This document shows positions 8,363 to 19,756 of a DNA stretch of 64,000 nucleotides, piece after piece. The notes below the pieces were generated by a model. That model worked only from the letters and a program-made list of their open reading frames with translations. It had not been told where the DNA came from and made no database searches. Position numbers and translations under genes: made by a program. The DNA is from Massilia phyllostachyos (GTDB lineage Bacteria > Pseudomonadota > Gammaproteobacteria > Burkholderiales > Burkholderiaceae_D): positions 372,001 to 436,000 of the forward strand of contig NZ_JAJNOC010000004.1 in the NCBI RefSeq assembly GCF_021044825.1, written 5' to 3'. Position 1 is the first letter of the stretch; each line of letters opens with the position of its first letter.

Positions 8363-9133
8363 CTACGCTTCATCGCGTACCGGCACCGTGTAGTTCAGCG
8401 CCATGCGGCCGCCGTCGGCGTACAGGGTCTGACCGGTCATGTAGGACGCATCGTCGCTCGCCAGGAAGGCGGCGATCGACGCGACCTCTTCCGGCTCGCC
8501 ACAACGGCCGAGCGGCGTACGCGACAGGATGGTGTGGCGTGCCTCGGGGCTGCCGAGCACGGCTTTCTTCGCCAGTTCGGTCAGGATCGTTCCCGGTCCG
8601 ATCGCATTCACGCGGATGCCGTGCCGGGCCAAGCTGATGGCGCTGACACGCGTCAACTGGTTCACGCCGCCCTTGGAGACGACGTACGGCACCTGGTTGG
8701 GAATCGTCAGCTCGGCGTTGACGCTCGACATATTGATGATGCAGCCCTGCTGGCGCTTCACCATCTCGCGGGCGACGGCCTGGCTGCACAGGAACATCGA
8801 CTTGAGGTTGATGCGCAGGACGCGGTCGAAGTCCTCTTCCTCCAGGTCGAGGAAATCCGCCGCGTGGGTGACGCCGGCATTGTTAATCAGGATGTCGACC
8901 TGGCCGAAGGCGGCCAGGGTGGCGGCGACCATCGCGTCGACGTCGGCCTTGATGCCGACGTCGGCCAGCTGGAAGCGGGCGGCCTCGCCGAGGGCGGCAG
9001 CGGCGTTCGCGCCTTCCGGGCGGACGTCGACGAGCATGACACGCGCGCCTTCCTGCACCAGGCGCTGGGCGCAGGCCAGGCCGATGCCCTGGCTGGCGCC
9101 GGTGACGATCGCGGTCTTGTTGGCTAGTCTCAT
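8363..9133 (-). CDS. SDR family NAD(P)-dependent oxidoreductase
   Basis: The protein (256 aa) is a classical short-chain dehydrogenase with the cofactor loop TGASQGIG at residues 11-18, the NNAG motif, a catalytic Ser in NMSSVN and the YVVSK catalytic Tyr-Lys pair. D36 after the second strand (MLVDVRPEG) favours NAD(H). The late IGPGTILTEL segment is typical of the sugar/polyol and 3-oxoacyl reductase-like group. The substrate is not evident. It is a single gene with its own terminator. Confidence 0.9.
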   Translation of the reverse strand: MRLANKTAIVTGASQGIGLACAQRLVQEGARVMLVDVRPEGANAAAALGEAARFQLADVGIKADVDAMVAATLAAFGQVDILINNAGVTHAADFLDLEEEDFDRVLRINLKSMFLCSQAVAREMVKRQQGCIINMSSVNAELTIPNQVPYVVSKGGVNQLTRVSAISLARHGIRVNAIGPGTILTELAKKAVLGSPEARHTILSRTPLGRCGEPEEVASIAAFLASDDASYMTGQTLYADGGRMALNYTVPVRDEA

Positions 9134-9202
9134 GGCGGGCTCTCAAAAATGGGAAAGCGGCATTGTAACCAGCCGGGAGCCGAACGAAGCAGCCGGCGCG
9201 CC

Positions 9203-9712
9203 CTACAGCATCAAGGGCCGGTCCGGCAGCTCGTTCGGCCGCGCGCCATTCGCGGGGAAGTGTTCCTGCAGCAGCGCGTTGACGTGCGCGACGGCGGCCA
9301 GCGTCGCATCATGGAACTGGCCCTGGCGGAAGCCCTCCGTCATCGTGCGGCACACGGCCTGCCAGGTGGCGCTGTCGATCTTGCGGTCGATGCCGCGGTC
9401 GGCGACGATGTCGACCTTGTGCTCGGCCAGGTTGATGTAGATGAGCACGCCGCAATTGTCTTCGGTATCCCACACGCCGTAGTCGGCGAACAGGGCTACG
9501 GCGCGCTGGCGGTTGGTGACGCCGTCCCAGGCGTCATCGAAAGACAGGCCTTTCTCGACGATCAGGCGCACCTCGCCGCGGTGGGTCTGCTCGCCGGCCG
9601 TGATCGCCTCACCGATCGCGACCAGGGTCGCTTCCGGGAAGGCGCGCCTGGCGTCGGCGCTGCTGCTCGTCAGGTGGCGCCACGCGCGCCCGAATCGTTG
9701 TCCGAAACCCAT
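9203..9712 (-). CDS. TPM (TLP18.3/Psb32/MOLO-1) domain protein, cytosolic form
   Basis: The protein (169 aa) is a TPM-domain protein with the conserved middle GVLIYINLAEHKVDIVADRGI. It lacks an export signal and membrane segment when started at the ATG at 9712, whose first bases overlap the upstream stop (TAATG), so it is translationally coupled to the preceding TPM gene. The frame stays open upstream but encodes an Arg-rich antisense of the Gly-rich tail, which is not credible. TPM proteins accompany LemA in many bacteria; their role at the envelope is poorly understood. Confidence 0.85.
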   Translation of the reverse strand: MGFGQRFGRAWRHLTSSSADARRAFPEATLVAIGEAITAGEQTHRGEVRLIVEKGLSFDDAWDGVTNRQRAVALFADYGVWDTEDNCGVLIYINLAEHKVDIVADRGIDRKIDSATWQAVCRTMTEGFRQGQFHDATLAAVAHVNALLQEHFPANGARPNELPDRPLML

Positions 9713-10581
9713 TACCAATCTCCCGAGGCGCCGCCGCCGTCGAAGCTGCCGCCGCCACCCGAAAAACCGCCGCCGCCACTCCATCCACCGCCGCCTCCGC
9801 TAAAGCCGCCTCCGCCGCCATGATGCATATTGCCGAGGATATTGCCGATGATGATGCCGGTCGCAACATTGCCCAGGCCACTATTGCTGCCGCGGCCCCA
9901 GTGGTTCGGCGACAGCCGGCCGCGGCGCGGACGGAAGATCGAACGCAGCAACATGAAACCGATGACCAGCGCGAAGATGCCGAACAGCGAGAAACCGCCG
10001 GCGCCGCTCGACTCCACCTGGCGCTGCGGCGCCCCCTGCTGGGCTGGTGCAGGGAAGCTTTCCTTGTTCAGCAAGGTCGCGATGGCGCCGACACCGGCCA
10101 CCAGGCCTTCGTAATAATGGTTCTGGCGGAAGTGCGGCGCGATCACATTCTGCAGGATGCGCTTCGATTGCGCATCGGTCAGCACGCCCTGCACGCCGCG
10201 TCCGGCCTCGATGCGCAGGCGGCGCAAGGAACTCGGATTATCGCGCGCGACCATCAGCAGCACGCCGTCGTCGATGCCCTTGCGGCCGAGCTTCCAGGCA
10301 TCGGTCACGCGGATGCTGTACTGCTCGATCGCTTCCGGCTCGGTCGACTTGACCAGCAGCACCGCGATCTGGCTGCCGGTGCGGGTCTCGTAGTCGGCCA
10401 GCACCGCCGTCAGGCGTTCGCGCTGGGCGGGGTCGAGCATGCCGGCTTCATCGACGACGCGCCCGCTCAGCGCCGGCACCGGCTTGAGCTGGGCAAAGGC
10501 CGGGCTCGCCAGCATCAATGCCAGCATGCAGGCCAGGCAGCCGGTCCACAGTGCGCGCATGCGGCCTTCGATCGCCCCCAT
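9712..10581 (-). CDS. exported TPM domain protein (YgcG-like) with Gly-rich tail
   Basis: The protein (289 aa) has a signal peptide (cleavage after PAFA), a TPM domain at about 35-165 with the motif RLRIEAGRGVQGVLTD, one transmembrane helix near 190-212 and a C-terminal Gly-rich tail (GGGGGFSGGGG). This order matches the YgcG family. The gene follows lemA by 4 nt and overlaps the next TPM gene, forming lemA-tpm-tpm. The second ATG at 10560 is a possible alternative start with better spacing to a GAAGG; either gives a signal peptide. Confidence 0.9.
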   Translation of the reverse strand: MGAIEGRMRALWTGCLACMLALMLASPAFAQLKPVPALSGRVVDEAGMLDPAQRERLTAVLADYETRTGSQIAVLLVKSTEPEAIEQYSIRVTDAWKLGRKGIDDGVLLMVARDNPSSLRRLRIEAGRGVQGVLTDAQSKRILQNVIAPHFRQNHYYEGLVAGVGAIATLLNKESFPAPAQQGAPQRQVESSGAGGFSLFGIFALVIGFMLLRSIFRPRRGRLSPNHWGRGSNSGLGNVATGIIIGNILGNMHHGGGGGFSGGGGGWSGGGGFSGGGGSFDGGGASGDW

Positions 10582-10585
10582 GGTC

Positions 10586-11206
10586 TTACTTGCCGAAGTC
10601 GACCGTCGGCGCAGTCGAGATCGCCTTTTCGTTCTCGACCGTGAACGAGGGCTTGGTCTCGTAGCCGAACACCATCGCGGTCAGGTTGTTCGGGAATTTG
10701 CGCACGGTGACGTTGTAGTCCTGCACCGCGGCGATATAGCGCTGGCGCGCCACCGTGATACGGTTCTCCGTGCCTTCCAGCTGCGACTGCAGGTCGCGGA
10801 AGTTCTCGTTGGCCTTCAGGTCAGGATATTTTTCCGACACGGCCATGAGGCGCGACAGGGCGCCGGACAATTCTCCCTGCACCTGCTGGAACTTGTTGAA
10901 CGCTTCCGGATTGTTCAGCACTTCCGGCGTGATCTGGAAACTGGTCGCGGCGGCGCGGGCGCGCGTCACCGCTTCGAGCGTTTCGCGTTCGTGCGAAGCG
11001 TAGCCCTTGACCGTGTTCACCAGGTTCGGAATCAGGTCGGCCCGGCGCTGGTACTGGTTTACTACTTCGCCCCAGGCCGCCTTGGTCGCCTCGTCCTTGG
11101 TCTGGAAGTCGTTGTAGCCGCAACCGGACAGCAGGGAGCCGGCGACCAGGGCCGTGGCAAGCAGGCGGGTCCAGCGGGAGAAGAAGGAGAAGCGGGGGAA
11201 TGTCAT
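10586..11206 (-). CDS. lemA: LemA family lipoprotein
   Basis: The protein (206 aa) starts with a lipoprotein signal ending LLSGC, followed by the all-helical LemA domain (NQYQRRADLIPNLVNTVKG and RQRYIAAVQDYN are diagnostic). LemA proteins are envelope-anchored with the helical part outside the cytoplasm; their function is unclear. ATG 11206 is chosen because it gives the shortest clean lipoprotein signal; ATG 11221 and a TTG at 11242 are alternatives, none with a strong ribosome site. It is first in the lemA-TPM-TPM operon, and AT-rich bases at about 11240-11265 probably hold its promoter. Confidence 0.93.
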   Translation of the reverse strand: MTFPRFSFFSRWTRLLATALVAGSLLSGCGYNDFQTKDEATKAAWGEVVNQYQRRADLIPNLVNTVKGYASHERETLEAVTRARAAATSFQITPEVLNNPEAFNKFQQVQGELSGALSRLMAVSEKYPDLKANENFRDLQSQLEGTENRITVARQRYIAAVQDYNVTVRKFPNNLTAMVFGYETKPSFTVENEKAISTAPTVDFGK

Positions 11207-11354
11207 GATCGTTTTATCCATGGCAAGTTGTCGAATGGTCAAAATATACAGTATGTAAAGATATTCCGGCGCATCATCGGCTTGGGTGGGCCCGGATCGG
11301 AGGCCGGCGGGTACAATATTGGGTTTGCAACATCAGACCGACAAGAGGCCCCAC

Positions 11355-12179
11355 GTGACTTTCATCGACAAGCTTTCCGCGGCATGGACCCGCAACGACT
11401 CGCTCCTCTGCGTGGGGCTCGACCCGGACCTGGCGCGCTTCCCCGCGCACCTGCAGGGCCAGCCGGACGCCATCGTCCAGTTCTGCAAGGCCATCATCGA
11501 CGCCACCGCCGACCTGGCCTGCGCCTTTAAGCCGCAGATCGCCTACTTCGCCGCGCTCGGCGCCGAAGACCAGCTCGAACAGATCTGCGCCTACCTGCGC
11601 AATCACTACCCGCACATCCCGATCGTGCTCGACGCCAAGCGCGGCGACATCGGCGCCACCGCCCACCAGTACGCGCGCGAAGCCTTCGAGCGCTACGGTG
11701 CGGATGCCGTGACGGTCAACCCCTACATGGGTTTCGATTCGGTCGAGCCCTACCTGGAGTGGGCGGACCGCGGCGTCATCGTGCTGTGCCGCACCTCGAA
11801 CGCGGGCGGCTCGGACCTGCAATTCCTCGACGTCGGCGGACGTCCGCTGTACCAGCACGTGGCACAATTGGTCGCCGAGAAGTGGAACCGCAACGGCCAG
11901 CTGGCGCTGGTGGTCGGCGCCACCTTCCCGGACGAGATCGCGCAGGTGCGCAAGCTGGTGGGTGACATGCCGCTGCTGATCCCGGGCGTCGGCGCCCAGG
12001 GCGGCGATGTCGAGGCGACCGTGAAGGCCGGGCGTTCGGCGGATGGCGCCGGAATGATGATCAATTCCTCGCGGGCGATCCTGTATGCGGCGCCGCAGGA
12101 CGGCGAGGATTTCGCGGCGGCCGCGCGCCGGGTTGCGCAGGAGACGCGCGATGCGATCAATGTAGCGCGGCGGGGATGA
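11355..12179 (+). CDS. pyrF: orotidine 5'-phosphate decarboxylase (type 2)
   Basis: The protein (274 aa) carries the catalytic motif D93-A-K95-R-G-D98 of OMP decarboxylase, which makes UMP in de novo pyrimidine synthesis. The length and the N-terminus ([10 protein letters not shown]) fit the longer type 2 PyrF. The start is a GTG preceded by AAGAGG; upstream, TACAAT at 11312-11317 is a likely -10 box. It is transcribed away from lemA and stands alone. Confidence 0.95.
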   Translation: MTFIDKLSAAWTRNDSLLCVGLDPDLARFPAHLQGQPDAIVQFCKAIIDATADLACAFKPQIAYFAALGAEDQLEQICAYLRNHYPHIPIVLDAKRGDIGATAHQYAREAFERYGADAVTVNPYMGFDSVEPYLEWADRGVIVLCRTSNAGGSDLQFLDVGGRPLYQHVAQLVAEKWNRNGQLALVVGATFPDEIAQVRKLVGDMPLLIPGVGAQGGDVEATVKAGRSADGAGMMINSSRAILYAAPQDGEDFAAAARRVAQETRDAINVARRG

Positions 12180-12210
12180 GCGAGCGCTTGCGGCTTGCTT
12201 GGGAAATGAG

Positions 12211-12230
12211 GCTCCGGCCTGCGCCGGAGC
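12211..12230. repeat. REP-like GC hairpin
   Basis: GCTCCGGC and GCCGGAGC flank CTGC between pyrF and a mini-gene. A close relative lies at 24842-24863. There is no T tract, so it is more like a short palindromic intergenic repeat than a classic terminator. Confidence 0.5.
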
Positions 12231-12314
12231 GACGCTTCATGCATGGACGGCGTGCTGACTTTTTCTGACACGCGCGATTTTGTACTAAGATTTTCAACCC
12301 CTTGTGGAGGCGGC

Positions 12315-12449
12315 ATGCTCGGTATCCTGGCGTTTGCTATCGTTGCAGTTGCCGTGCTCGGCTGGATGCTTTATACCAACGCGCGCGACCGCAAGCTGCT
12401 CGAGAAAGAGCTGGAAGAAGTGCTGAAGGATAGTTCCGACGGCGCCTGA
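12315..12449 (+). CDS. 44-residue single-pass membrane protein
   Basis: The ATG at 12315 is preceded by TGGAGG. The product has one hydrophobic helix (residues 2-18, LGILAFAIVAVAVLGWM) followed by a charged amphipathic tail rich in Lys, Glu and Leu (KLLEKELEEVLKD). It resembles unnamed mini membrane proteins found in related bacteria, but I cannot assign a function. The gene converges with sbcB. Confidence 0.6.
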   Translation: MLGILAFAIVAVAVLGWMLYTNARDRKLLEKELEEVLKDSSDGA

Positions 12450-12484
12450 GCAGGCAAGCGCCGCCGTCGACAACTGCCGCGCCA

Positions 12485-13942
12485 TCAATACCTGTTCGGC
12501 GCAATTCCTTCCGCGTAATCGTACAGCGCCCCGAGGATTTCCTCGGCCCGCTCGTCCGCGCTTTCCGACAGCGTATCGATCTCCATGAACAACTGGTCGA
12601 CCGTGCGCGCCCCGTATTCGCCCTCGAACAGGCGCGCCGCCCGGTGCGCTTCCCACAGCTGGCGCTCGTCGTCCGACAAGGTCTGCGGGAAGTTGCGCGC
12701 GCGGTAGCGGAACAGCAGTTCGGCCAGGCGCTCGTCCTCGAAGGAGGGCCGCATGCCGGCCAGCGCCGTGGGCTTCTCGCTGCGCAGCGATTCCAGCTTG
12801 CGCCGGTCGCCGTTGCTGACGAAGCCGCCGTACAGGTCTTCGTCGACGTCTACCCGCGTGGCCCCGGTGGGCTTCTTGAACACCTCGGCCCAGATCGCCG
12901 CCATGTCGCGGCTGGAAGCGCCCGACACCGCCAGCGCCGCATGCGCGCGGCCGCGGTCCAGGTCGATGTTCCAGCGCGTCGCCATGCTTGGGTGCAGCGT
13001 CTTGAGGTTCCCGACCAGCATCGGCGACTTGTTCAGGTGCACGCTCTTGATCGGCAGGCGCGTCACGCCTTCCGGCAGTTCGCTCGTGCGCGTAAACATG
13101 CGCATGCGGATGGTCTCGACGTCGAGTTCGAACAATTCCGACGGATCGTGGCGGCAGTCCCACACCAGGATCTCGTTCTTGTTGGTCGGATGCTGGGCCA
13201 GCGGCCAGACCAGGCCCAGGCAGCCGTACTCGACCGGGAACATGCCGGACACGTGCAGGAAGGGCTGGCGCGCCGCCGGATCCAGGTGCAGGCCCATCTC
13301 GGCCGCGACGCGGTCCTTGCGGCGCAGCTCGAGGCAGAAGTCGAACAGCTTGGGCTGCTTCTGGCGGATCAGGCGCGCCAGCGCGATGGTCGCGCGCACG
13401 TCGGACAGGGCGTCGTGGGCAGACTCGTGCGACAGGCCGTTGGCGGCGGTCAGGTGCTCCAGGCGGAAGCTCGGCTTGCCGTCTTCGCGCGACGGCCATT
13501 CGATGCCGTCCGGGCGCAGCGCATAGGTCATGCGCACCACGTCCAATAAATCCCAGCGGCCGCAACCGTTCTGCCACTCGCGCGCATACGGGTCGATCAG
13601 GTTGCGCCAGAACAGGAAGCGCGTCACCTCGTCATCGAAACGGATCGTGTTGTAGCCCACGCCGATGGTGTTCGGCTCGCTGAAGGCGGCTTCGATCGTC
13701 CGCGCGAATTCGTGCTCGGGCACACCGTGCTCGAGGCAGTGTTGTGGCGTGATGCCGGTGATCAGGCAGGATTGCGGATCGGGCAGGAAGTCCGGCGCCG
13801 GCTGGCAGTACAGCATGATCGGCTCGCCGATTTCGTTCAGTTCCGCATCGGTGCGGATGGCCGCGAACTGCGCGGGCCGGTCGCGGCGCGGGGTCGCGCC
13901 GAAGGTTTCATAGTCGTGCCAGAGGAAGGTATGCGTGCTCAT
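12485..13942 (-). CDS. sbcB: exodeoxyribonuclease I
   Basis: The protein (485 aa) is ExoI, which degrades single-stranded DNA 3' to 5' in recombination and mismatch repair. The DEDDh exonuclease domain starts with D10-Y-E12, includes GYNTIRFDDE and ends with the SAHDALSDV motif. The SH3-like and C-terminal helical domains typical of ExoI follow (KKPTGATRVDVDEDLYGGF onward). Length matches the family (about 475 aa). It is monocistronic, with its start at 13942. Confidence 0.96.
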   Translation of the reverse strand: MSTHTFLWHDYETFGATPRRDRPAQFAAIRTDAELNEIGEPIMLYCQPAPDFLPDPQSCLITGITPQHCLEHGVPEHEFARTIEAAFSEPNTIGVGYNTIRFDDEVTRFLFWRNLIDPYAREWQNGCGRWDLLDVVRMTYALRPDGIEWPSREDGKPSFRLEHLTAANGLSHESAHDALSDVRATIALARLIRQKQPKLFDFCLELRRKDRVAAEMGLHLDPAARQPFLHVSGMFPVEYGCLGLVWPLAQHPTNKNEILVWDCRHDPSELFELDVETIRMRMFTRTSELPEGVTRLPIKSVHLNKSPMLVGNLKTLHPSMATRWNIDLDRGRAHAALAVSGASSRDMAAIWAEVFKKPTGATRVDVDEDLYGGFVSNGDRRKLESLRSEKPTALAGMRPSFEDERLAELLFRYRARNFPQTLSDDERQLWEAHRAARLFEGEYGARTVDQLFMEIDTLSESADERAEEILGALYDYAEGIAPNRY

Positions 13943-14137
13943 GTATTCTTATGGTGTCGCCGCATGGGGCGGCGGGCAGGCGCCATGGTGGCACAGATTG
14001 AGGGCAACGTCAGCCGTCATGACCTGCCTGGCCACAAACCGGGAGTTCGGCGGCACGAAAACGTATCATTAAAACAAGGCATGCAGACTGTTTTGCTCTG
14101 CAAGCCGGCATGAAGAGATCAGTTGCGGAGGTGGCGC

Positions 14138-14584
14138 ATGGGAAGCGAGACGAGTGTGGAGACAGAAGCGGACCGCATCGACGGCGGGCTGCGACGTACC
14201 CTGACTGCGCTGGTCGCGATGCTTGCCGCCGTCGCCGTGCTGGTTGCGCTGGCCGTCGGGCGTCAACCGCAATCCGGTGCTCCAACGTCGATGATCCGTA
14301 TTGCCAACGACACCGGCCTGCCGCTCCGGCAGGTCCGCGTCAACGGCGTTCCGTTCGGAGACTTGCCGGTCGGCGGTATCAGCGGCTATCAGCCGTTGAC
14401 GAGCGCCTACCGCTACGCCAGCCTGCGCCTGGTGGCGGCTGGCACGAGCTTCGAATCGATCCCTGATGACTATCTTGGAGAGACGCCTTTGGGAAAAGGC
14501 CATTTCACGTACCGGATCGCGCGGGAAGAAGTGAGTGGCAAGCCGTATTTCGGCATCCGCGTCCGGGAGCATCAAGCCGAGTGA
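14138..14584 (+). CDS. membrane-anchored hypothetical protein
   Basis: The protein (148 aa) has an N-terminal polar stretch, one transmembrane helix (about 24-46, TALVAMLAAVAVLVALAVG) and a soluble extracytoplasmic domain of about 95 residues. The latter is probably all-beta (MIRIANDTGLPLRQVRVNG). The ATG at 14138 has GGAGG six bases upstream. I do not recognise a family. The domain begins like proteins that adopt a small beta-sandwich, but this is only an impression. Confidence 0.65.
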   Translation: MGSETSVETEADRIDGGLRRTLTALVAMLAAVAVLVALAVGRQPQSGAPTSMIRIANDTGLPLRQVRVNGVPFGDLPVGGISGYQPLTSAYRYASLRLVAAGTSFESIPDDYLGETPLGKGHFTYRIAREEVSGKPYFGIRVREHQAE

Positions 14585-14706
14585 ATCGTCCGCCCCCAGC
14601 CCAGACACATGCTCGAGTACTTTGCGGAGTTGACCGATGCGAAAGTCATCGGCAGGTCCGCGAGCAAACACTGAATGCATGGTACAACTAGGGAGTGTAA
14701 GCAGAT

Positions 14707-15228
14707 ATGGTCGCTTCGTTCGATTCCGAAAGCGTTGTGTTAGTCGACGATTTTCCACAGTCGTCGATCGGTGCACCGTTTCCCGCGGTCATCGCGACCG
14801 AAGACAGACTCGCCCTCGTTTTCATCCTGGAAGATAGGGATCTCGAGTGCGATGGGAAAACAGTGCGCGTCGTGGATGTTGCTTCGACTGATGAGCAATG
14901 CGTCGTCGTCCATTTTGAACATCCCACTATGCACATTTTTGGCCCACCGAACGATGAGGCGTTCAGTGGCCACCGGCTTGCCAGCAAGGGGCTACGGCCT
15001 TATGGCGTATTCGAGGTGATCAATTCCGAATGGATAAGACAACTCGAAATTATGAATTCGGTTCATCCGCAGCACGACCCGGAGCGGTTTTATGAAGGCA
15101 AGCGCCACTTCATCTTTTCCTTTCATGACTCCGTATTCGAATGTGTCGCACGAGGATATCGCTACGAATGCATGCCTGGATCGGTCAAGCACCTGCTGAC
15201 CGTTTGCGCCCAGCATATCGACCCATAA
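14707..15228 (+). CDS. conserved hypothetical protein
   Basis: The protein (173 aa) has a soluble character without signal or membrane segment. It carries the segment FGPPNDEAFSGHRLASKGLRPYG and a C-terminal HFIFSFHDSVFECVARGY, which I recall as hallmarks of a widespread uncharacterised bacterial family that is often found near toxins or singly. The conserved His/Cys residues (HDS, C, H) may be functional. Its base composition is clearly lower in GC than its neighbours, suggesting later acquisition. The start used is the ATG at 14707. Confidence 0.7.
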   Translation: MVASFDSESVVLVDDFPQSSIGAPFPAVIATEDRLALVFILEDRDLECDGKTVRVVDVASTDEQCVVVHFEHPTMHIFGPPNDEAFSGHRLASKGLRPYGVFEVINSEWIRQLEIMNSVHPQHDPERFYEGKRHFIFSFHDSVFECVARGYRYECMPGSVKHLLTVCAQHIDP

Positions 15229-15289
15229 GGCCAAGTCTGTTTGGGCTGACAAAGGGCCGGCTTGACGACATCGAAGCCGCTCAGGCCAG

Positions 15290-17386
<2,097 letters not shown>

Positions 17387-17387
17387 G

Positions 17388-18587
17388 TCAGTCGCCGGTC
17401 GGCACCAGCACGCCGTCGGGCCGGTAGCGCGCCATCAGGAGTTCGCGCGGGCCCAGGGCTTCGTGGCGGTTCGGAGCGAACGGCGGCGCGTAGTGCTTGA
17501 CCAGGCCCTGGTGCGCGCGCACTTTCTCCAGCGCGTCGCGCACCGCCTTGCGGTCGGTGCTGCCGGCCAGGTCGATGGCTTTCGCCAGGATGTGCATCAG
17601 GTCGTAGGCATGGGCCACACCGACCGGTCCCTGAATGTCCTCGATCTTGCGCACCGGCGAGATCGCGGCGGCGCTCTGCATGAAGCGCGCCAGCGGCTTC
17701 TTGTCGGCCTTGAAGAAGGAGAAGGTCTGGATCACCGAGAAGTCGACCTTGTTCAGCGCCGGCCCGGCCTGGCGCACGAATTCGCCGCCGGTCACGCCCC
17801 AGTGGCTCAGGATCGGCAGGTGTTCGCGTTTCGGCAAGGCCGCCACTTCGCGCACCAGCACCGCCGCTTCGTCGTCGTTGGCGACCAGCACGATGGCCTG
17901 GGCGCCGGCGCTGCGCAGCGCCTGGTAGCGCGCGACCAGGGTCTGGTCGCGCCAGTTGTACCAGGCGGTCTGGACGATGGTGATGTCCTTGTTCGCCGCG
18001 ACAAATTTCTCGGCGGCGGCCAGGTTGCTGCGGCCCCAGGAAGTGTTGGTCAGCAGCAGGCCGACCTTGTTCAGGCCGCGCTTGCGCGCCGTCTGCAGGA
18101 GCCTGGGCATGGCCAGGCTGTCGCGCAGGGACAGGCGGTAGACGTAGTTCGGCTGCATGTCGTTGTCGATGATCGCGTCGGCCGAGGACCACGGCGCCAT
18201 GAACAGGGTGCGGGTCGCGCGCAGGGTCGGCAGTTCCTCGATGATCACCGGACTGAAGCGGCCGCCGAAGACGGCGACCAGGTCGGGCATGCGCGCGAAT
18301 TCCTCGATGTTGCGGATGCCGCGCGCGGGAATCGACCGATGGTCGCGGGTGACCAGTTCGACCGGACGGCCTTTGAGCACGCCGCCGGCGCGGTTGATCT
18401 CGTGGATCGCCGCCCGCATCCCCAGTTCGACCGCCTGGGCCGAGGTGCTGTTGTCCAGGCCGAACTCGGCGTCGAGGCCGACGCGCACCGGCGCCGGCCC
18501 GGCCAGCGCGCCCGTGCAGACGGTCGACAAGGCAAGTAGCAGGGCGGTAAACGCGCGGTTCAGACAGGAGGGAAAGGAGAGCGGCAT
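17388..18587 (-). CDS. periplasmic Leu/Ile/Val-type substrate-binding protein
   Basis: The protein (399 aa) has a signal peptide (cleavage near ALAG) and the fold of type I periplasmic binding proteins of the branched-chain amino acid (LivJ-like) family; motifs include INRAGGVLKGRPVELV and VGVAHAYDLMHILAKAI. No ABC permease or ATPase genes are adjacent. It is followed directly by a hybrid kinase gene, so it may work as a sensory subunit instead of in transport. The ligand cannot be read from the sequence. Confidence 0.85.
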   Translation of the reverse strand: MPLSFPSCLNRAFTALLLALSTVCTGALAGPAPVRVGLDAEFGLDNSTSAQAVELGMRAAIHEINRAGGVLKGRPVELVTRDHRSIPARGIRNIEEFARMPDLVAVFGGRFSPVIIEELPTLRATRTLFMAPWSSADAIIDNDMQPNYVYRLSLRDSLAMPRLLQTARKRGLNKVGLLLTNTSWGRSNLAAAEKFVAANKDITIVQTAWYNWRDQTLVARYQALRSAGAQAIVLVANDDEAAVLVREVAALPKREHLPILSHWGVTGGEFVRQAGPALNKVDFSVIQTFSFFKADKKPLARFMQSAAAISPVRKIEDIQGPVGVAHAYDLMHILAKAIDLAGSTDRKAVRDALEKVRAHQGLVKHYAPPFAPNRHEALGPRELLMARYRPDGVLVPTGD

Positions 18588-18689
18588 AGGTGTTGGACAA
18601 AACGCAATCCACCATTGTAAACCGCGCTGTGCGAAGAGAGTCCGCGCACGCGCTCGAAGGCAAGCATTTATTGCCTCAAAACAACAGAT

Positions 18690-19652
18690 TTAGACGCTGA
18701 CCCGGTCACGCCCCGCCTGCTTGGCGCGGTACAGCGCGGCATCGGCCGCCGCCATCAGGGCGTGCTCATCGTCGCCCGCCGCCAGGGTCGCCACGCCGAA
18801 GGAGCCGGTGACGTGCGGCAGCGGCAGCCGCATGTCGGGGAACACCATGGCCGTGCGCAGGCGTTCGGCCAGGCGCTCGGCCACCATCTCGGCCAGGCCG
18901 AGCGGCGTGTCCGGCAACACCGCCATCAATTCCTCGCCGCCATAGCGCACGGCAAAGTCCGACGGTCGCAACGAATCGCGGATCACGCCGGCCGCGCTCG
19001 ACAGGGCGGCGTCGCCGGCGATGTGGCCGTGGGTGTCGTTGAAGCGCTTGAAGTGGTCGAGGTCGACCATGACGATCGACAGCGGGCTGCCGTCCTGGCG
19101 CGCGCGCATGGCCAGTTTGGGCAGCATCTCGTTGAGCCAGGCGCGGTTGTACAGGCCGGTCAGGCCGTCGTTCAGCGACAATTGCCGGTAGAACTCGCCC
19201 AGCTTCTGGCGCCGCTTCAACTGGGCGTTGGCGGCGCGCACCCGGAACGACAGCAGGCGCAGCAGGTTGCGCGCCAACCCGTTCGAGCGGTCGATCAATT
19301 GCCACACCAGCTCGGGTTCGATCACCAGCAGTTCGCAGTCCTCGAGCGCCGTCATGGCGGCCAGGTTGACCGCGTCGTCCAGCACCGCCTGCTCGCCCAC
19401 GCTTTCGCCGGGCAGCACGCGGGTGGTGCCGGAATCGTCGACACTGTGCGCATCCGGCGCCACTTCGAGCGAACCCGACAGCACGATGTAGAGACGCGCG
19501 CGCAAGCCATCCTCGACGCGGGCGCCGGCCGCCACCTTGATCACCGCGCAAGGGGCGAGCGCCGCCACGACGCCCGGGTCGTCGGCATCGCGGAACAGCT
19601 GGAGGTCGCGCACGGCGTAGCGGGAGGCGCCGAAGGTGCTGATTTGGTCCAA
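18690..19652 (-). CDS. diguanylate cyclase with N-terminal cyclic-nucleotide-binding-like domain
   Basis: The protein (320 aa) has a cNMP-binding-like beta-roll at about 25-125 (LPGESVGEQAVL) and a GGDEF domain at about 155-320. The active site reads GGEEL and an intact inhibitory site RPSD lies five residues before it, so c-di-GMP synthesis with product feedback is expected. The roll keeps Gly-Glu but lacks the usual Arg for cyclic nucleotide phosphate (NLAAMTA at that place), so the ligand may differ from cAMP. It is divergent from the BtuF-like gene. Confidence 0.92.
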   Translation of the reverse strand: MDQISTFGASRYAVRDLQLFRDADDPGVVAALAPCAVIKVAAGARVEDGLRARLYIVLSGSLEVAPDAHSVDDSGTTRVLPGESVGEQAVLDDAVNLAAMTALEDCELLVIEPELVWQLIDRSNGLARNLLRLLSFRVRAANAQLKRRQKLGEFYRQLSLNDGLTGLYNRAWLNEMLPKLAMRARQDGSPLSIVMVDLDHFKRFNDTHGHIAGDAALSSAAGVIRDSLRPSDFAVRYGGEELMAVLPDTPLGLAEMVAERLAERLRTAMVFPDMRLPLPHVTGSFGVATLAAGDDEHALMAAADAALYRAKQAGRDRVSV

Positions 19653-19756
19653 GGAAAGTCTCTGGCGGAAAGCGTCGTTACGTCATGGCATGATAACCGA
19701 TTGGAACTGCTGAGCGTGACTGGCGTTCCATAAACAACAGTGGTCCAATAGCGGCC

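Noticed and set aside
14609-14675. A 21-codon frame (MLEYFAELTDAKVIG...) faintly like the start of an ISAs1-type transposase
   Set aside because: Too short, with a stop and no further transposase sequence; treated as chance similarity or a decayed trace not strong enough to annotate.
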